A DNA stretch of 64,000 nucleotides from Acheta domesticus (taxonomy: Eukaryota; Arthropoda; Insecta; Orthoptera; Gryllidae): NCBI GenBank assembly GCA_031308135.1, contig JAHLJT010000631.1, positions 190,978,955-191,042,954 of the forward strand, given 5' to 3'. The notes below the pieces were generated by a model. It made no database searches and was not told where the DNA came from. It worked only from the letters and a program-made list of their open reading frames with translations. Below are positions 1 through 12,247 of this stretch, piece after piece (the first letter of the stretch is position 1; each line of letters starts with the position of its first letter). Both the position numbers and the translations under genes were made by a program.

Positions 1-1431
1 TTTATCCTTCCATATACCTTTTTTTAAAAAAAGTCAATTTGTAATATTAAGCCATCTATTTAATCTTTAAGTAAAGAATTGGAAACAATTTCCTCGGAGA
101 TTTTTAAACCCAGCGGTAAGAACAAGATGTTTCTCGTCTGACCACCAGAGGCGTGAGACAGCTGTTATCTCTCATTTACTGAGGATGACAAGCTGCACGA
201 CGGCGATTTCCTTGTACCGGAGACTCGTCCTACGCAAGGAATTGATAGAGAAGGGTGAGCGATCGTGGGCAGCTGCGACATTCCAAGTCAATCTGAGTAT
301 TCAGCATTGTGAGTGTTGCGCGTAAGCGCTGTGCGTGAAGTGGCAACGCTGTCCTCCATAAGCGCTGTGCTGCAATCAAATGCTTGGACGCTCTATAGTA
401 CCGCGCAGTGCCTACCCAGTGCACGTAAATGGTGACTGCTCTTTGCTACTAATCAGTGAATCGCGTGTGAAACCTAGTTACGAAACTAACGCCACTTCGC
501 TACCTAAACAATGATTGTGTTAACATTTCAATGATGTATTGCATTACTTCCAAACTGCAACAAGCACATGCGTGTGCTAGTGCATACGAACACAATGCTA
601 CCAACTACAACAACGATCATGTACGTGCTAAATCTACTACTGCATCATCAATCACACTCCACGCATGAAATGATTGCGGAACAATGCCGCAATCTCCACC
701 CATGCACCGAATGTCGCTACACTCTCCGGCGTGAGCCCAACTCCGTGGGTAAACACCGTGAACTCGCTCGTCTGGTTCACGAGCAGCTACGTTATCCGTG
801 CGCCATTATAAACAAAATTGAATGAACCATATGCTCCACATTGTATTTTATTTCAGCTTATGAGCTTATGATTATGTGTTTGTAATCAGTGCTGTGTTTC
901 TTTTAACTACGAATTCAATGGTCATTCGTTTTAATTTTATCAAGCCCATTAAAACACCTACGGTGCTCTAACATATCATTAGATATTCTCATAAGAGCAG
1001 ACATTCAATGAATCCATTTTTATGAAAAATCTTACATAAATTCCGTTATACGTTTTAAATCAATCACGTCTGCTGAGTCACCCAAGTGATAGCAACTCCC
1101 TTGTAATTGCAATCCATTGCAGGTATTTATGGGCGTGTGTATTAGTCTCTCAAAATACATTGGTCCTTCAAAGCTATTGAAAAGTAAGTGCTGGAGTTGG
1201 TGCCATCATAGGGCATTTGCCTTGAACCGGTCCATTGTTAACTACGCCAACTCTATTAGTATTTAAATACAAATAGTAATTCTAATTAGTATAGTGTGGT
1301 ATAAAGTCTTAAGTATGCATTACAACTTCTCACAAAAATAACACATATTCCATTTTATTTTAAACCCGCCAAAATGCCAAATCCAGAATACTGCCATATG
1401 AGATTAAGATACTAAATGAACTTAATTGATT
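1..1431. other. intergenic, no gene recognised
   Basis: AT-rich sequence with short open frames only. The longest, 568-825 (85 codons, plus strand), has no recognisable motif and ordinary composition. I see no repeat shared with the rest of the window. Confidence 0.5.
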
Positions 1432-2420
1432 GATTAGTGATTCCGGATACGTCAACTGCTAAGTTCATTAGTCCCGTAAGTGTAGTGCGTGTTTTTATCG
1501 CAGGCGGTAGCAGAGATATTTCCCCGCTGGATGGCGAAATTTGGCGCCGACCTACACGTCGACTTGCGGGGTTTCCCCAACCAGGGATTTCTTACCAGTG
1601 GGGCACCATCCCCACGGGCAGTGGCGGCTCTACCATAAGGTCACATGGTCACGTGCCCTCCTACTTGTAAAGGAAAATATTAATAGAGGACTGAAATGCG
1701 TGTCATATTATCGAGTAATAATTCCAGAGAATTTACGTTAAGGTTTTCACGGGCGATATCGATACTATTTCACACCACAAATAACGAGGTAGTTGTGGCA
1801 ACAGTGCGAAGTCCGCAAGCTTCGTGTGACCAGCTCCCTCCCGTTAAGCAAAGCTTTTCCTCATAGTGCGAGGAAAAAAGGGAGGGGGTAATCTCCCTTA
1901 AGGCTCTTCACGGTCACAAGTTTTTTGTGACTGCCACTGCAAGCGCCACTCTACAGATGTACAAACAACGCTCATATAGTGTCTGAGAAATGAAATGCTG
2001 ATTAGCTCAGGACCTGCGTAATCTTCATAATATCAGCAGCTATGAATTCTGTGGAGTTTTTTTTTTTTCTTGAGCGTGAGCGTTTGTTGTTTCAATTGAA
2101 TTGTTCTCTCTTCTCATTCAGCCTAGTTAATACGTGAGAAACCAATGAGGAATTTCAAGTGTTTTTCAGTTTACAGCGCTTAAACTTCAAAATAAAATTT
2201 TTATTAGTTATTTTCTAGCTTTTTGTTTTGTGCCCTACCTGGCCTGAAGTTTAGGAGCCGCCACTGCCCACGGGGATAAGCTCTAAGCTACCGACTTATT
2301 TCCCGTCATGTGCTGTAGTGAAGTACATTTGTTTGTAAGTAAGGAGTGAGGAGATGACAAGGAAGAGGAAGGAATAATCGTGCGCAGTCCGTGGCCCGTT
2401 TGTTAGGGAACTACTCCGAC
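1432..2420 (-). mobile_element. SINE family A, copy 1 (5'-truncated, interrupted)
   Basis: Reverse-oriented member of the SINE-A family described in full at 7593-8091. The 3' tail domain lies at 1432-1618 (ending in short ATCA-type repeats on the SINE strand, with the GGCGCCGACCTA block near 1550). The same element resumes at 2267 and runs to about 2420, where homology stops inside the core block, so the tRNA-like head is missing. The two halves are separated by the hAT-type insertion at 1619-2266. The join is exact: the element reads continuously if the insertion and one copy of the 8-bp duplication are ignored. Confidence 0.8.
1619..2266. mobile_element. non-autonomous hAT-type element (648 bp) nested in a SINE
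   Basis: The element begins CAGTGGCGGCTC and ends with its exact reverse complement GAGCCGCCACTG, a 12-bp perfect terminal inverted repeat. It is flanked by the perfect 8-bp duplication CCCACGGG at 1611-1618 and 2267-2274. An 8-bp duplication with a CAGTGGCG-type terminus is characteristic of hAT transposons. The interior has no transposase-like frame, so it depends on an enzyme supplied elsewhere. It sits inside SINE-A copy 1 and is therefore younger than that SINE. Confidence 0.92.
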
Positions 2421-3155
2421 ATTAAAAACAAACGTTAAAATTCGAATTTAATTGGCCGAATACATTAAAAAAATAAGACGTTTTTCAAATTCAAGATAAA
2501 AACGTCGTGTGAGGGTTAAGACGCTGAACAAGCAAAACTATCGGCGAGGAAGTTGAGTGGTTTGTTATCCGGACAGTGTGATAGCATTGGGCTGTATGAC
2601 ACGTGTTGAGAAACGAAAAATACTAGTGGAAGATCAGTCGACTGGCAAAAGGAGATGTGGAAATTGGGTGACCGAACCCTGAGGATGGGGAAGGGAGGAC
2701 ATCAAAGCGAGAACAGCGGACGCAGGACGCAATTGGGGTGAGATTGGCGACGGCACGGATCCGATGTCGAATTTCACGGAGGTGAAATAAGATCAGCTAC
2801 GTGTTTCCCAGAAGGCTAGATATATCACGCGATCAGATGAAGAAGGTCACATCCGTTCAGAATCAGGAGGATAAAATGGTGAAGCCAGCGGCGCAGTGGC
2901 AACGGGGTCGGCAAACAGGTTTGCGGTATAATGAGAGAGTTGAAACTATCTGTGCAGAGAAGTACGTGAGATCTCTTTTCTCAAATATGTGTCAATTCTC
3001 CAAATTATCAGTTTAAGAAAATATAAAACAAAGAATTGATCATATGTACGAAAATAAAAGATTTATGAGGTAGGGCTACGGGGCCCTTTCAAAATTTTCG
3101 GGGAGCACGTCCATCCGTCCCTCCAGTGTGCATGTGTACGGGAATATTATTATTA
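2421..3155. other. intergenic, no gene recognised
   Basis: Mixed composition, more G-rich at 2500-2950. The plus-strand open frame at 2801-3016 (71 codons) resembles nothing I know. No tandem or inverted structure seen. Confidence 0.5.
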
Positions 3156-3791
3156 GGAGGCGTATTTTGATACCTTAAGACATCGCTAAAAACGATCAAT
3201 AAAATTCTCTTAAAATTAAAGTGTTCTAAAAGCAAAGAAAAATGACGTAGAAAATGTAAACAAAATCAGTTTGGATGAACACCTCACGCTTTTGGATACG
3301 TTACTAATGTAATCGAAGCTTTCTTCTATTCGTTCAAGTGCACTGAGCTTCCGAACTTTTAGTTTGGACTGTTGTATAGAAGAAAATCTGTCTTAGTTAT
3401 CTCAAAAAGGGCTGAACCGCCAATGGTTCAGACAGGCATCACAGGAACCTTAGATTACATACAATGGCTGACATCACAACTTCTGAGCGAAGAAATAGAA
3501 TAGGCTACCAGGAATTCTGTGGAGAATATTTGTTGCATCTCGTAAACATTATTTGAAGCAAGTTCCATTAAAATGATATTAAAATCGATGAAATCATCGA
3601 AAAATGCATTAAAATTAACGGAGAAAGTAAAAAAGTGACGTATTAGTTGAAATCTAAGAAAAATGCAAAAAATACTAGAAAAATGGGTCATTTCCTCTTG
3701 TCATAGTAATAGCATAAAATGAATTTCTATTCTAAAACGGGATTTTTCGAAAGCGAAAAGAAAAAAAAGATATTTCATTAAAGTCCGCCCC
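3156..3791 (+). mobile_element. TIR element family B, copy 1 (636 bp)
   Basis: This block and 16044-16681 (opposite strand) are diverged full-length copies of one element. Ends here are GGAGGCGTATTTTGAT and ATTAAAGTCCGCCCC, which with copy 2 give a terminal inverted repeat close to GGGGGCGGATTTTRAT. A TA dinucleotide flanks both ends (3154-3155 and 3792-3793), as expected for a Tc1/mariner-type target. Shared interior landmarks include the 'aagcaaagaaaa' block near 3230 and 'gatacgttact' near 3296. No transposase frame, so I call it a non-autonomous DNA transposon. Confidence 0.85.
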
Positions 3792-4562
3792 TAATCATTA
3801 TATTGCTACTTGTAGCCTACTAATTATTTCATCAACTCTTGAAAAACCATATCCAGCAAAATGACCGTAGCGGATTCGAATTAACGATTTTCAAAATTTG
3901 AAAGGTTTTAATGAAAATCATAACCATATTATAACTATAAACACATTTTTCTCTTGGAGGAAAAATAGAGACAGACAAGTTTCGCTAACGGTAACAATGT
4001 CCATGTGAATAAATAAGAAAGGAAACATTTACAAAATCTTTCGAAAGTGTTACTTAGAAATCATTTAAAGTGCTCTTTGAAAACGCATTAAATTATAAAA
4101 ATATACGCGTAACGTGATACATATAAACATTCCAGATACTAAGAGAACATGTGTTTAAGTTTATTTTTTTAAATGGTGCATATGTTTAATGGTGTTTAAA
4201 TGGTATTGTTAAATGGTGTTTAAATGGTTATATTTACAGTAGTACTACATTGTACTAAATCCTTACAAAAGGTTTAAAGGAGAAATCTGTTGATATATTA
4301 AGAAAAGTTTGTATAGGTATTTGTGAAGAATTGATTCTCCTTTGATATCTCCCTCGTGTCGGGGGATCTTTATTAATGAAGCTTAATTCATTGCACTTTT
4401 CTGCCATATTAGTGCCAATAGTTGATAAGTAAGGTGACAGATATGATAAAACAATAACACGGGAATTCTAACTTTTTGTGAACCACAAACATGAGACATA
4501 ATGAGACACATGCACGTAACAAAAAATCAAAGTTCACACTTTAGTAAACTAAGTACACACCG
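3792..4562. other. intergenic, no gene recognised
   Basis: Strongly AT-rich. A short run of repeated 'ggtgtttaaatggt' words occurs at about 4170-4230. Nothing coding. Confidence 0.5.
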
Positions 4563-5562
4563 NNNNNNNNNNNNNNNNNNNNNNNNNNNNNNNNNNNNNN
4601 NNNNNNNNNNNNNNNNNNNNNNNNNNNNNNNNNNNNNNNNNNNNNNNNNNNNNNNNNNNNNNNNNNNNNNNNNNNNNNNNNNNNNNNNNNNNNNNNNNNN
4701 NNNNNNNNNNNNNNNNNNNNNNNNNNNNNNNNNNNNNNNNNNNNNNNNNNNNNNNNNNNNNNNNNNNNNNNNNNNNNNNNNNNNNNNNNNNNNNNNNNNN
4801 NNNNNNNNNNNNNNNNNNNNNNNNNNNNNNNNNNNNNNNNNNNNNNNNNNNNNNNNNNNNNNNNNNNNNNNNNNNNNNNNNNNNNNNNNNNNNNNNNNNN
4901 NNNNNNNNNNNNNNNNNNNNNNNNNNNNNNNNNNNNNNNNNNNNNNNNNNNNNNNNNNNNNNNNNNNNNNNNNNNNNNNNNNNNNNNNNNNNNNNNNNNN
5001 NNNNNNNNNNNNNNNNNNNNNNNNNNNNNNNNNNNNNNNNNNNNNNNNNNNNNNNNNNNNNNNNNNNNNNNNNNNNNNNNNNNNNNNNNNNNNNNNNNNN
5101 NNNNNNNNNNNNNNNNNNNNNNNNNNNNNNNNNNNNNNNNNNNNNNNNNNNNNNNNNNNNNNNNNNNNNNNNNNNNNNNNNNNNNNNNNNNNNNNNNNNN
5201 NNNNNNNNNNNNNNNNNNNNNNNNNNNNNNNNNNNNNNNNNNNNNNNNNNNNNNNNNNNNNNNNNNNNNNNNNNNNNNNNNNNNNNNNNNNNNNNNNNNN
5301 NNNNNNNNNNNNNNNNNNNNNNNNNNNNNNNNNNNNNNNNNNNNNNNNNNNNNNNNNNNNNNNNNNNNNNNNNNNNNNNNNNNNNNNNNNNNNNNNNNNN
5401 NNNNNNNNNNNNNNNNNNNNNNNNNNNNNNNNNNNNNNNNNNNNNNNNNNNNNNNNNNNNNNNNNNNNNNNNNNNNNNNNNNNNNNNNNNNNNNNNNNNN
5501 NNNNNNNNNNNNNNNNNNNNNNNNNNNNNNNNNNNNNNNNNNNNNNNNNNNNNNNNNNNNNN
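4563..5562. other. assembly gap of exactly 1000 N
   Basis: Unbroken N run of exactly 1000 bases, a round placeholder size, so the true distance is unknown. Open frames spanning it are artefacts. Confidence 0.99.
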
Positions 5563-5785
5563 TATGTCCAAGCCTCACGCCCAAGCTCTAACATCCGTGT
5601 AACACATATCCCTGCCACACAACTCACCTCGTAAGTTCCATGCACTAGGAAAATGCGCCCCTAATCCTCTCTTCAAGCTCTAATTCGCGTGTCAAATGAC
5701 TCACGTGCCAATACCTTTCTTCCCATACCCTACCTCACATAGCACAAGCCACGAGTGTTCATAAGTCCATTCCAGCCCAACAAGT

Positions 5786-6078
5786 TTTACATCACAGTTC
5801 ACAAGCCTTACTTCATAGTTCACAAGCCTTACTTCACAGTTCACAAGCCTTACTTCACAGTTCACAAGCCTTACTTCATAGTTCACAAGCCTTACTTCAC
5901 AGTTCACAAGCCTTACTTCACAGTTCACAAGCCTTACTTCACAGTTCACAAGCCTTACTTCACAGTTCACAAGCCTTACTTCATAGTTCACAAGCCGTAC
6001 TTCACAGTTCACGAGCCTTACTTCACACTTCACAAGTTTCACTTCACACTTCACAAGTCTCACTTCACACTTCACTCC
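5786..6078. repeat. 21-bp minisatellite, about 14 units
   Basis: Tandem units of 21 bp on the theme 'ttcacaagccttacttcacag', with C/T variants between units and more diverged units after 6000. Because 21 is a multiple of three and the unit lacks stops, both strands stay open as 7-residue repeats. That is a by-product, not evidence of a gene. It lies about 220 bp from the gap at 4563-5562, so the gap may hold more of the same. Confidence 0.95.
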
Positions 6079-7592
6079 GTTCTCTCCCCTTGCGCCACAG
6101 TCATATTTACCAATTCTTCATCCCCCTCTTAATCCATCTCTAATTTCAGCTTCTTCCGCTTTATATTAGCCTTTTCTCGTCTTCCGTATTCTCTCATTTT
6201 CTTTTTATTCGCCACCTCTGCCTCAGCTTTCTTTTCAGTCTTTCTATACGTATCTTCTTCATACTCTTTCTTCCCTGGGGTTTTCAGAATATCTCCAATT
6301 TCCCTAGTTCCAGTTTCCCTACTTTAAGGTATTCATCTTGCCGCTACTTTTATGTCTTGATTCCTTTATCTTATTAGCATCTAAACAATTTTCCCACTCT
6401 TCATTTTATCTTCCAGTTCTAGCCATTTAAAATAGCTTAAACACATTTTCGAAAGTTGACATTAAATTTGTCTTGATTGTTTATGCAAGATCACAGTGTG
6501 ACACTTTCTTCGTTCCATTCAGCTCTAGTGCTTTTTATTAAAAAGTAACTTTTAAACTCCTCTCCATCTGTAAATATATTAATTTCAGTTAACCATTGTA
6601 TTTGTTTCGACACAGTATTTCTTGGCTCTGTAAATTTAATGTTGTTTTTGTGTTTCATACATTTAAGTTAGTTTACTTTTCTGTCCTTTTATTCCCTCAT
6701 CCTCCTACTCTTTTGCAATTTGCCGCCGATGAAATTTGCTTTGCGTGACGAACGTTCGGCATATAACTTCATTTACCCAATGACGGTGTAATTATAATAC
6801 TATTATGTTTGTTCTAAATCTGTAATAGGATTACTAAGCACGTGAAATAATGACAATGCATTAATTATCTTTCAAAATTTGTCCATGAAATTAATTTTTA
6901 ATTGTATATTTGTAGTTTTATGTCATTAAACTTCACTAATAAGTGCTTCAAATGTTGGTGAAGAGTTGTGCATTTTATCTTTTGCATCATTTGTTTACCT
7001 TTAATGTAACTTACAAATTGATTGACAGTTTATTCTCAAATAATGTTTCTAACACAATACAATTATTCTGTATTCAAAGGTTACAAAAGCGACTGAAAAT
7101 TTATAAAAAGTAACGTATGTTTTGAGAATTTAGGTTGTGCGGTATAGAAAATTTATCCAAAGTTGAATGAGTTTTATAGTAAAGCACCAAGCATAATGCA
7201 TCTTTGTCCTATTTGGTTTTTAATTAAATGACAATCGCTCTCATCAATATTACAGATTCTGTTCAGACAATATTTAATTTTTTATCCGCAAATATAACAC
7301 AATATATTATTAAAATTCCTAATTATAACGTTAATGTACGCACACTGGCATTGATTATCAAGTAATATTTCAAGATGAATTGTGAATTAAAATTTGAAAA
7401 TCTATAAGCTCATAACAATGATATAAAATCAACAATTCGAGAATAAAAATCGTAGTACTGCATTATCTTCACTTTTCAGATCATTGTTGATCTGAGTTCA
7501 TTGGACTTACCTTCTCGAATTCTCATATGCTTTAGTCTTCTATTGCCCTTTGTCACGGAATGTTATATGTACTTGATGGTTATTTAAAACTT
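6079..7592. other. intergenic, no gene recognised
   Basis: Pyrimidine-rich (T/C) to about 6440, then AT-rich. No frame, tandem array or inverted repeat that I can support. Confidence 0.5.
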
Positions 7593-8091
7593 AAACCGGA
7601 AAAGATGGCTCAGGGCATCAACTGATGCAACTGCAGTACCTCTGAACGGGAGATCCTAAGTTCCGAGTCCCGACGGTCAAATTCAGTCGCTGTCTGAAGG
7701 AGAATTCTAGTCGTCGGCTGCTCTGATTGGTATGTTTCCGTGATTCCTCCGATCAAAACCAGGCGAATGCCGGAGGAATACTCTAACAAACATGCCATGG
7801 CGCGCGATGTTTCCTTCCTCTATCTTGTCCTATCCTCTCTCCTCTTACTTACACACGCTTACACTTACATATGCCGGGAGCCCGTTTGGAAGCTTAGAGC
7901 TTGTCCTGACTAGGGCGGTACTCCGCTGGTGGGAGATTCTGTTTGGGGAAACTCCGTCAGCCGACAGGATCCACCGAGAGAATATCGTGCCTGATCTCAG
8001 TATCAGAAAACATAGGGTGAAAACTCGTACGGGACAAATGACCTCAACAGTTGACGCGCCCGGAATCAATCAATATTTAATTTTAAATATC
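7593..8091 (+). mobile_element. SINE family A, copy 2 (most complete)
   Basis: The best copy of a family seen five times in the window. In order: a tRNA-like head from about 7605 with a degenerate B-box (GTTCCGAGTCC at 7660-7670); a core block at 7734-7776 (GTTTCCGTGATTCCTCC, then AGGCGAATGCCGG); a pyrimidine-rich linker at 7810-7870; a tail domain at 7880-8065 common to all copies; and an AATCAATCAAT-type tail near 8063-8073. Flanking TAAAACTT at 7585-7592 and 8092-8099 is a candidate target duplication, though in AT-rich sequence it could be chance. SINEs are pol III transcripts mobilised by a partner LINE. Open frames across it, such as 7792-8094, are incidental. Confidence 0.8.
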
Positions 8092-8099
8092 TAAAACTT

Positions 8100-8477
8100 G
8101 TGATTTCCTCTCCCTCATATGATAAAACTGTTAAGAGGTTGAATGGACTGTTTAATGGAAAGGTTGAGTGGAGTAAGAAGGTTTCAGGAAATTAATTTCC
8201 AACGAGCCGAGACAGTTGAGGTAAGACGATACCATAATATATATGATACGATAAATCGATACCATGAGGTAAGACGTCTCGCGGAGAGCAGGCTCCATCG
8301 GTTGCCTCTCCCACAACGTAGGAGACCTTTGGTCGAAGCCGTCCGCCCGACCACAGGCGATGTCCCACAAACGGGAACAGCTTACCAGGATGCGAAGCGT
8401 CCCATGAAGGTAGGCGAAGGCGTCTCATGAACAGGGACCATCGAAGAACGTAGCGACACCCTCGTCGCGCGCCCGCG

Positions 8478-8478
<1 letters not shown>
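8100..8478. other. intergenic, no gene recognised
   Basis: Mixed composition. 'gaggtaagacg' occurs twice (8219 and 8266), a minor local duplication. Overlapping frames on both strands have no recognisable motif. Confidence 0.45.
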
Positions 8479-8510
<32 letters not shown>

Positions 8511-8532
8511 CACACACACACACACACACACA
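8479..8532. repeat. (CA)n microsatellite
   Basis: About 26 CA dinucleotides with a single break ('cacaccacac') near 8510. Confidence 0.98.
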
Positions 8533-9569
8533 GCTTCGAGTTGCGGCGTGCGTGCATGAGCGTGACGCAGGCTGCCGCGTCACGACGCCTTCTCCACGAC
8601 ACTACCCGGTGCTGATGTTCGAAAACTGGGATTTGTGCCATCCACCGTACCTTGCGTGCATTCCTCCAACGTGTAAAGCCGCCCCTTGCCTTGAGGAGCC
8701 CCTTCCCTCAAGCGGTCCTCACGATCTTCAGAGTTCTAAGGATAATACAATAAGGATTCTTGATGACGATCATGGCATTTTTATCAACATGAGTATATCT
8801 GATGAACATTCGCTGATGATTCATAATCAAAATATTGTTACATATTATTATTATTTAATACAATGGAGGATAAATATCTCCATAGTATGTAATTATTTCT
8901 TGCAATATTACAAAGAGCTTAAATGTGTCTTTCAGTTCGTAAGTAGTTACATCTTTACCGCTATGAAAACATTTTTCATTTTATTAAGAGGAATATAAAC
9001 TAACGGTTTCTTTAATCTGTTGAACTAAAAACGTATAGAGCAATTAAATAAAATACGCATGCCCCTTTTCTTTTAAAGATATTAAAATCATAACTTTTTT
9101 CTATATTTCTGATAAAAATAACCCACATTTACGAATCCAGTGTTTGGAGGGGTAGTATGCCGTCAGAAGGGGACACTCGTGGTTTTCTTTGGGAAGGGCG
9201 AGACGCCACGACGAACCCATTTCACCATAGCCAACCAAGCGGCGAGAGCGAATCGCGGGTCACGGCAGCAGAGGCGAACTGCGAACGCATCCCGCCGCAC
9301 ACAGGCTGAGCATCACTCAGCTGCGACGCGGCCAGGGCCGCCAGGTCCGCAAGGGGACGGACCGCAACCGCCGCGCCACGTCTCTCTCATTCCTTTCACC
9401 TCGGATCTTCCTCCCCACTTCTTCCTTCTCACTTCCCCCTCACTAATTCTCCATTCTCCTTCATGTCTCCTTCTTTCCTCTTCTTTTTTTCTTCCTCGTC
9501 ACATCTTTCCATTCTTATGTTTTCTCTCCTTTTTCGTCTCTTCTTTACTTTCTCGTCTATAACAAACTT
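8533..9569. other. intergenic, GC-rich patch then pyrimidine tract
   Basis: AT-rich at 8720-9130, a CpG-bearing GC-rich patch at 9140-9385, then a C/T-rich tract at 9390-9560. No gene motif in the frames at 8552-8998 and 9140-9562. Confidence 0.5.
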
Positions 9570-9830
9570 GGTGCTAGTCTCATTTCCGGTGAACTTTCTG
9601 AATTTTTGAAAATTTTAAAACGTTAACATTTTAGAATTGTTATGTTAAAAATGGATATGTTTGTCTCAAAATCTGTTCTGAAACATAAGCTCTTTAGAAA
9701 GGTCATGTACAACTTTCTGAAAAAAATAGTCGTTTTCGCTTAATTTCTGCTTGAATAATTTGCAAGTTACAACATATTTTCTCAAAAACTGCTCCAGTTT
9801 TTTTTCTTGTTTTACGGATAAAACAAAGAA
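9570..9830 (+). repeat. AT-rich repeat F, single unit
   Basis: Shares the signature 'ggtgctagtctcatttYcgg', a U-rich block and 'ctcaaaaactgctYYa' with the tandem array at 53385-54250. Here it is a lone diverged unit. No coding content. Confidence 0.65.
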
Positions 9831-11321
9831 CTCTTAAATGAATGGCGCGTGTCTGATTTTCGTTGAATTGAACAAATTTAGAAATCATGCAAAAAAGTAT
9901 GTGATTTTCTAGCTCCAATAGTTTCGTATTCAAACAAGAACGCATGGTCACATTGTTTGTAAAATAAATAATAAATGTTCAAGAAGGAAAAGTCGTAAAC
10001 TTTTGTGTTGACTTGTTTTATGTTTTTTATTAATGTGGTTGAGTGAAGTGTGAAGTGCTTGAGATTCCATTCCATTTGCTTAGGAGAGATAAAGACTATT
10101 TGCAGATGGAAGATGGAGGGAACTTAATATGTTACATTTCACTTGAACAGCAGTTTATTAGGACAATGTACAGAATGTTAAGTTTATAAACACGCGTTCA
10201 TCATCTTATCTTTGATCATTCTACTAATATTTTCGCTGAATTATATATGACGTTAGAGTTGTGCCAAATCACAAGCCCATGTAATGGAATTTGGCTGCAA
10301 AGAAAATTAAGTCTCCGGCGGTAAACTGCTTCAGCTGCACAAAGGGAACATGTTCACTCAGCTAGGATGCATTTCTGGCCCATTATCAAAATTCATTACG
10401 CTTAAATTGAGAAAGGAATTGGTAGGAATTCATTCCATCCTAGATTGAGAAAGGACTCTGCCGGAAAGGTGTCAGCAACCTTGTTATTGTCAGAAGTAGA
10501 AGTATCTACGCAGGTAATATTGTTAGCAGATTATGCAGTCGAATCCTGGAATAATAAAGTGCAAAACTTCGAGACGCTTTTCTTCACTTCTCGAGGTGCG
10601 TTTTGTGCAGCCCTGAGACTTCTGGAGAGTGACAGCCTCTCTTTTTCCCTCGTGAGCGCTCTCGCGACCCCTGAGAAGAAGCCTTTGCATTCTCGGGGGC
10701 GAGATATCTGTTTCATTGTGTAGAGACAACTATTTTTACTAGCTTGCCTCTGAATGTGGATTTTACACAAAAAATGTTTTCTTTAATTTAGTGTATTTTT
10801 GAATATCTTGATAAGATTTTCTGCTACCTAGTGCTTACGAACATGCAATTTTTTCTGCAACATATAATGCGCTGACCGTATAATTATACGATCAATAGAA
10901 TATCTTTATTAGAACACTTTGTATCAAAAACTCTTTTAGAATGTAAAATAATTAAACCGAATTTATTCTGTAAATAACGATTGGTCTTTGAGTAAATATT
11001 CCAAAGAAAATCATTAAAGAAATCGTAGTTGTCCTCAACAAACCGAGCATTGTTTTATATTACGAGGAGTTATAAGAACTGGCGATAACTCTCTGGCTTC
11101 TACAAAAGTTAATTCAGATCGATGATTTGACGGTTCTTTTAAATGTGGAGGAGAAAAAGTAAAAAACAAACAATAATGTATGTAAAATTAAGTCGATTAA
11201 ATGACACTCATTGAAATTTAAACTCTTGAGGTCTAATTTTTCCTGTTCTTTAATTAACCCTTTCCAATTGAGGATGTTTACTCTCGCACAGTACTGGTTC
11301 TAATGTAATGTATAATTCAGG
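9831..11321. other. intergenic, no gene recognised
   Basis: AT-rich. Open frames at 10445-10723 and on the reverse strand overlap one another and show no motif or splice context that I trust. Confidence 0.5.
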
Positions 11322-11329
11322 ATCTAGAC

Positions 11330-12239
11330 CAGTGGTTGCCAACTCAGTGCTCTGCGACGTCAAAGAAATCTGCTCTCTTGCTCCGAAACGAGCGACCGAG
11401 CGAAGGTAGAGGCCGTCGCGGCGGAAAGCACAGTGTTCCAATGATGGTTCGGAAGTGGGAAAAGATTCGCTTAGAAAATCATATTTACGATTTTATTATT
11501 TAGAATGTTTATTTAATAACAATATTATGAATTATATATTAGAAAATACATTATTACATAACTCAGAACAATATCCGACCCTTTATCATAACTAGTACTG
11601 TAATTCCACTTCCATACTTCTAGTAAATAACATTTTCGGAAAAGACTGTTTTCACATTTTAGGACAATAATATTTTATACAATCCAATATTATATAATGA
11701 ATTAGTTCGTTCTGAAACAATAATTAATGTTAACAAATATGTAACAAATAGATACCCGGTAGGGATCACGTAAGAGAATTTTGATGTACTGTTTTGTTTG
11801 AGAATGTTGTTAATACTCGTGATTTTTGGTATCTTTTCCATAATCTTCAATCTGCAAATTCCGTTACTTATTCCATGATTGCGAGATATTTCAATTCTCA
11901 GAATTTATTTTAATTTCGCAGATTTCTCTGGGTCGCAAAACTACGTAATGCATCTGTAGGTTGGACTTTATAACACACTGCAGTTCGTTCAAACACACTA
12001 AAACACCTCGCCATTGTTCCAGTATCTACAAAAGGATACCTTTCTCCCCTAACAGAAAGAAAATTGACGGGTGTAGATGGTTTCCCTCTTATGTTGCCTC
12101 AAACACCGGCGAAGATCCACTGCGAAGGTTTCGGTACCATCTGCCCCTCCATTCCTCCCCATTCGCTGGCACCGCTTCTCCGAGTGCCTTAACTCGGATG
12201 GGAAAAAGTGCTCCGACGTCATTCAGTTGGCAATCACTG
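11330..12239. mobile_element. hAT-type element, 910 bp, with intact 8-bp duplications
   Basis: The left end reads CAGTGGTTGCCAACT; the right end, read inward, is CAGTGATTGCCAACT, one mismatch in 15. The perfect 8-bp duplication ATCTAGAC lies at 11322-11329 and 12240-12247. The 'GACGTC' word also appears just inside both ends. Terminus and duplication length are those of hAT transposons. The interior is AT-rich and has no transposase-like frame (the 11961-12245 frame has no match I recognise), so it is non-autonomous or a deletion derivative. Confidence 0.92.
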
Positions 12240-12247
12240 ATCTAGAC

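Noticed and set aside
1437..1670. Conserved small protein starting IP..ST.K.ISPVSV in SINE-A copies
   Set aside because: The same nucleotide repeat yields the same frame in each copy, with no excess of synonymous change visible and non-ATG starts; it is antisense to the SINE.
4501..5645. Frames of 340-377 codons
   Set aside because: They run through the 1000-N gap and contain almost only unknown residues.
5786..6078. Possible CRISPR array (regular ~21-bp repeats)
   Set aside because: No unique spacers between repeats, the context is eukaryotic, and the structure is a simple minisatellite. The same applies to 14840-15282, 57838-58056 and 63285-63545.
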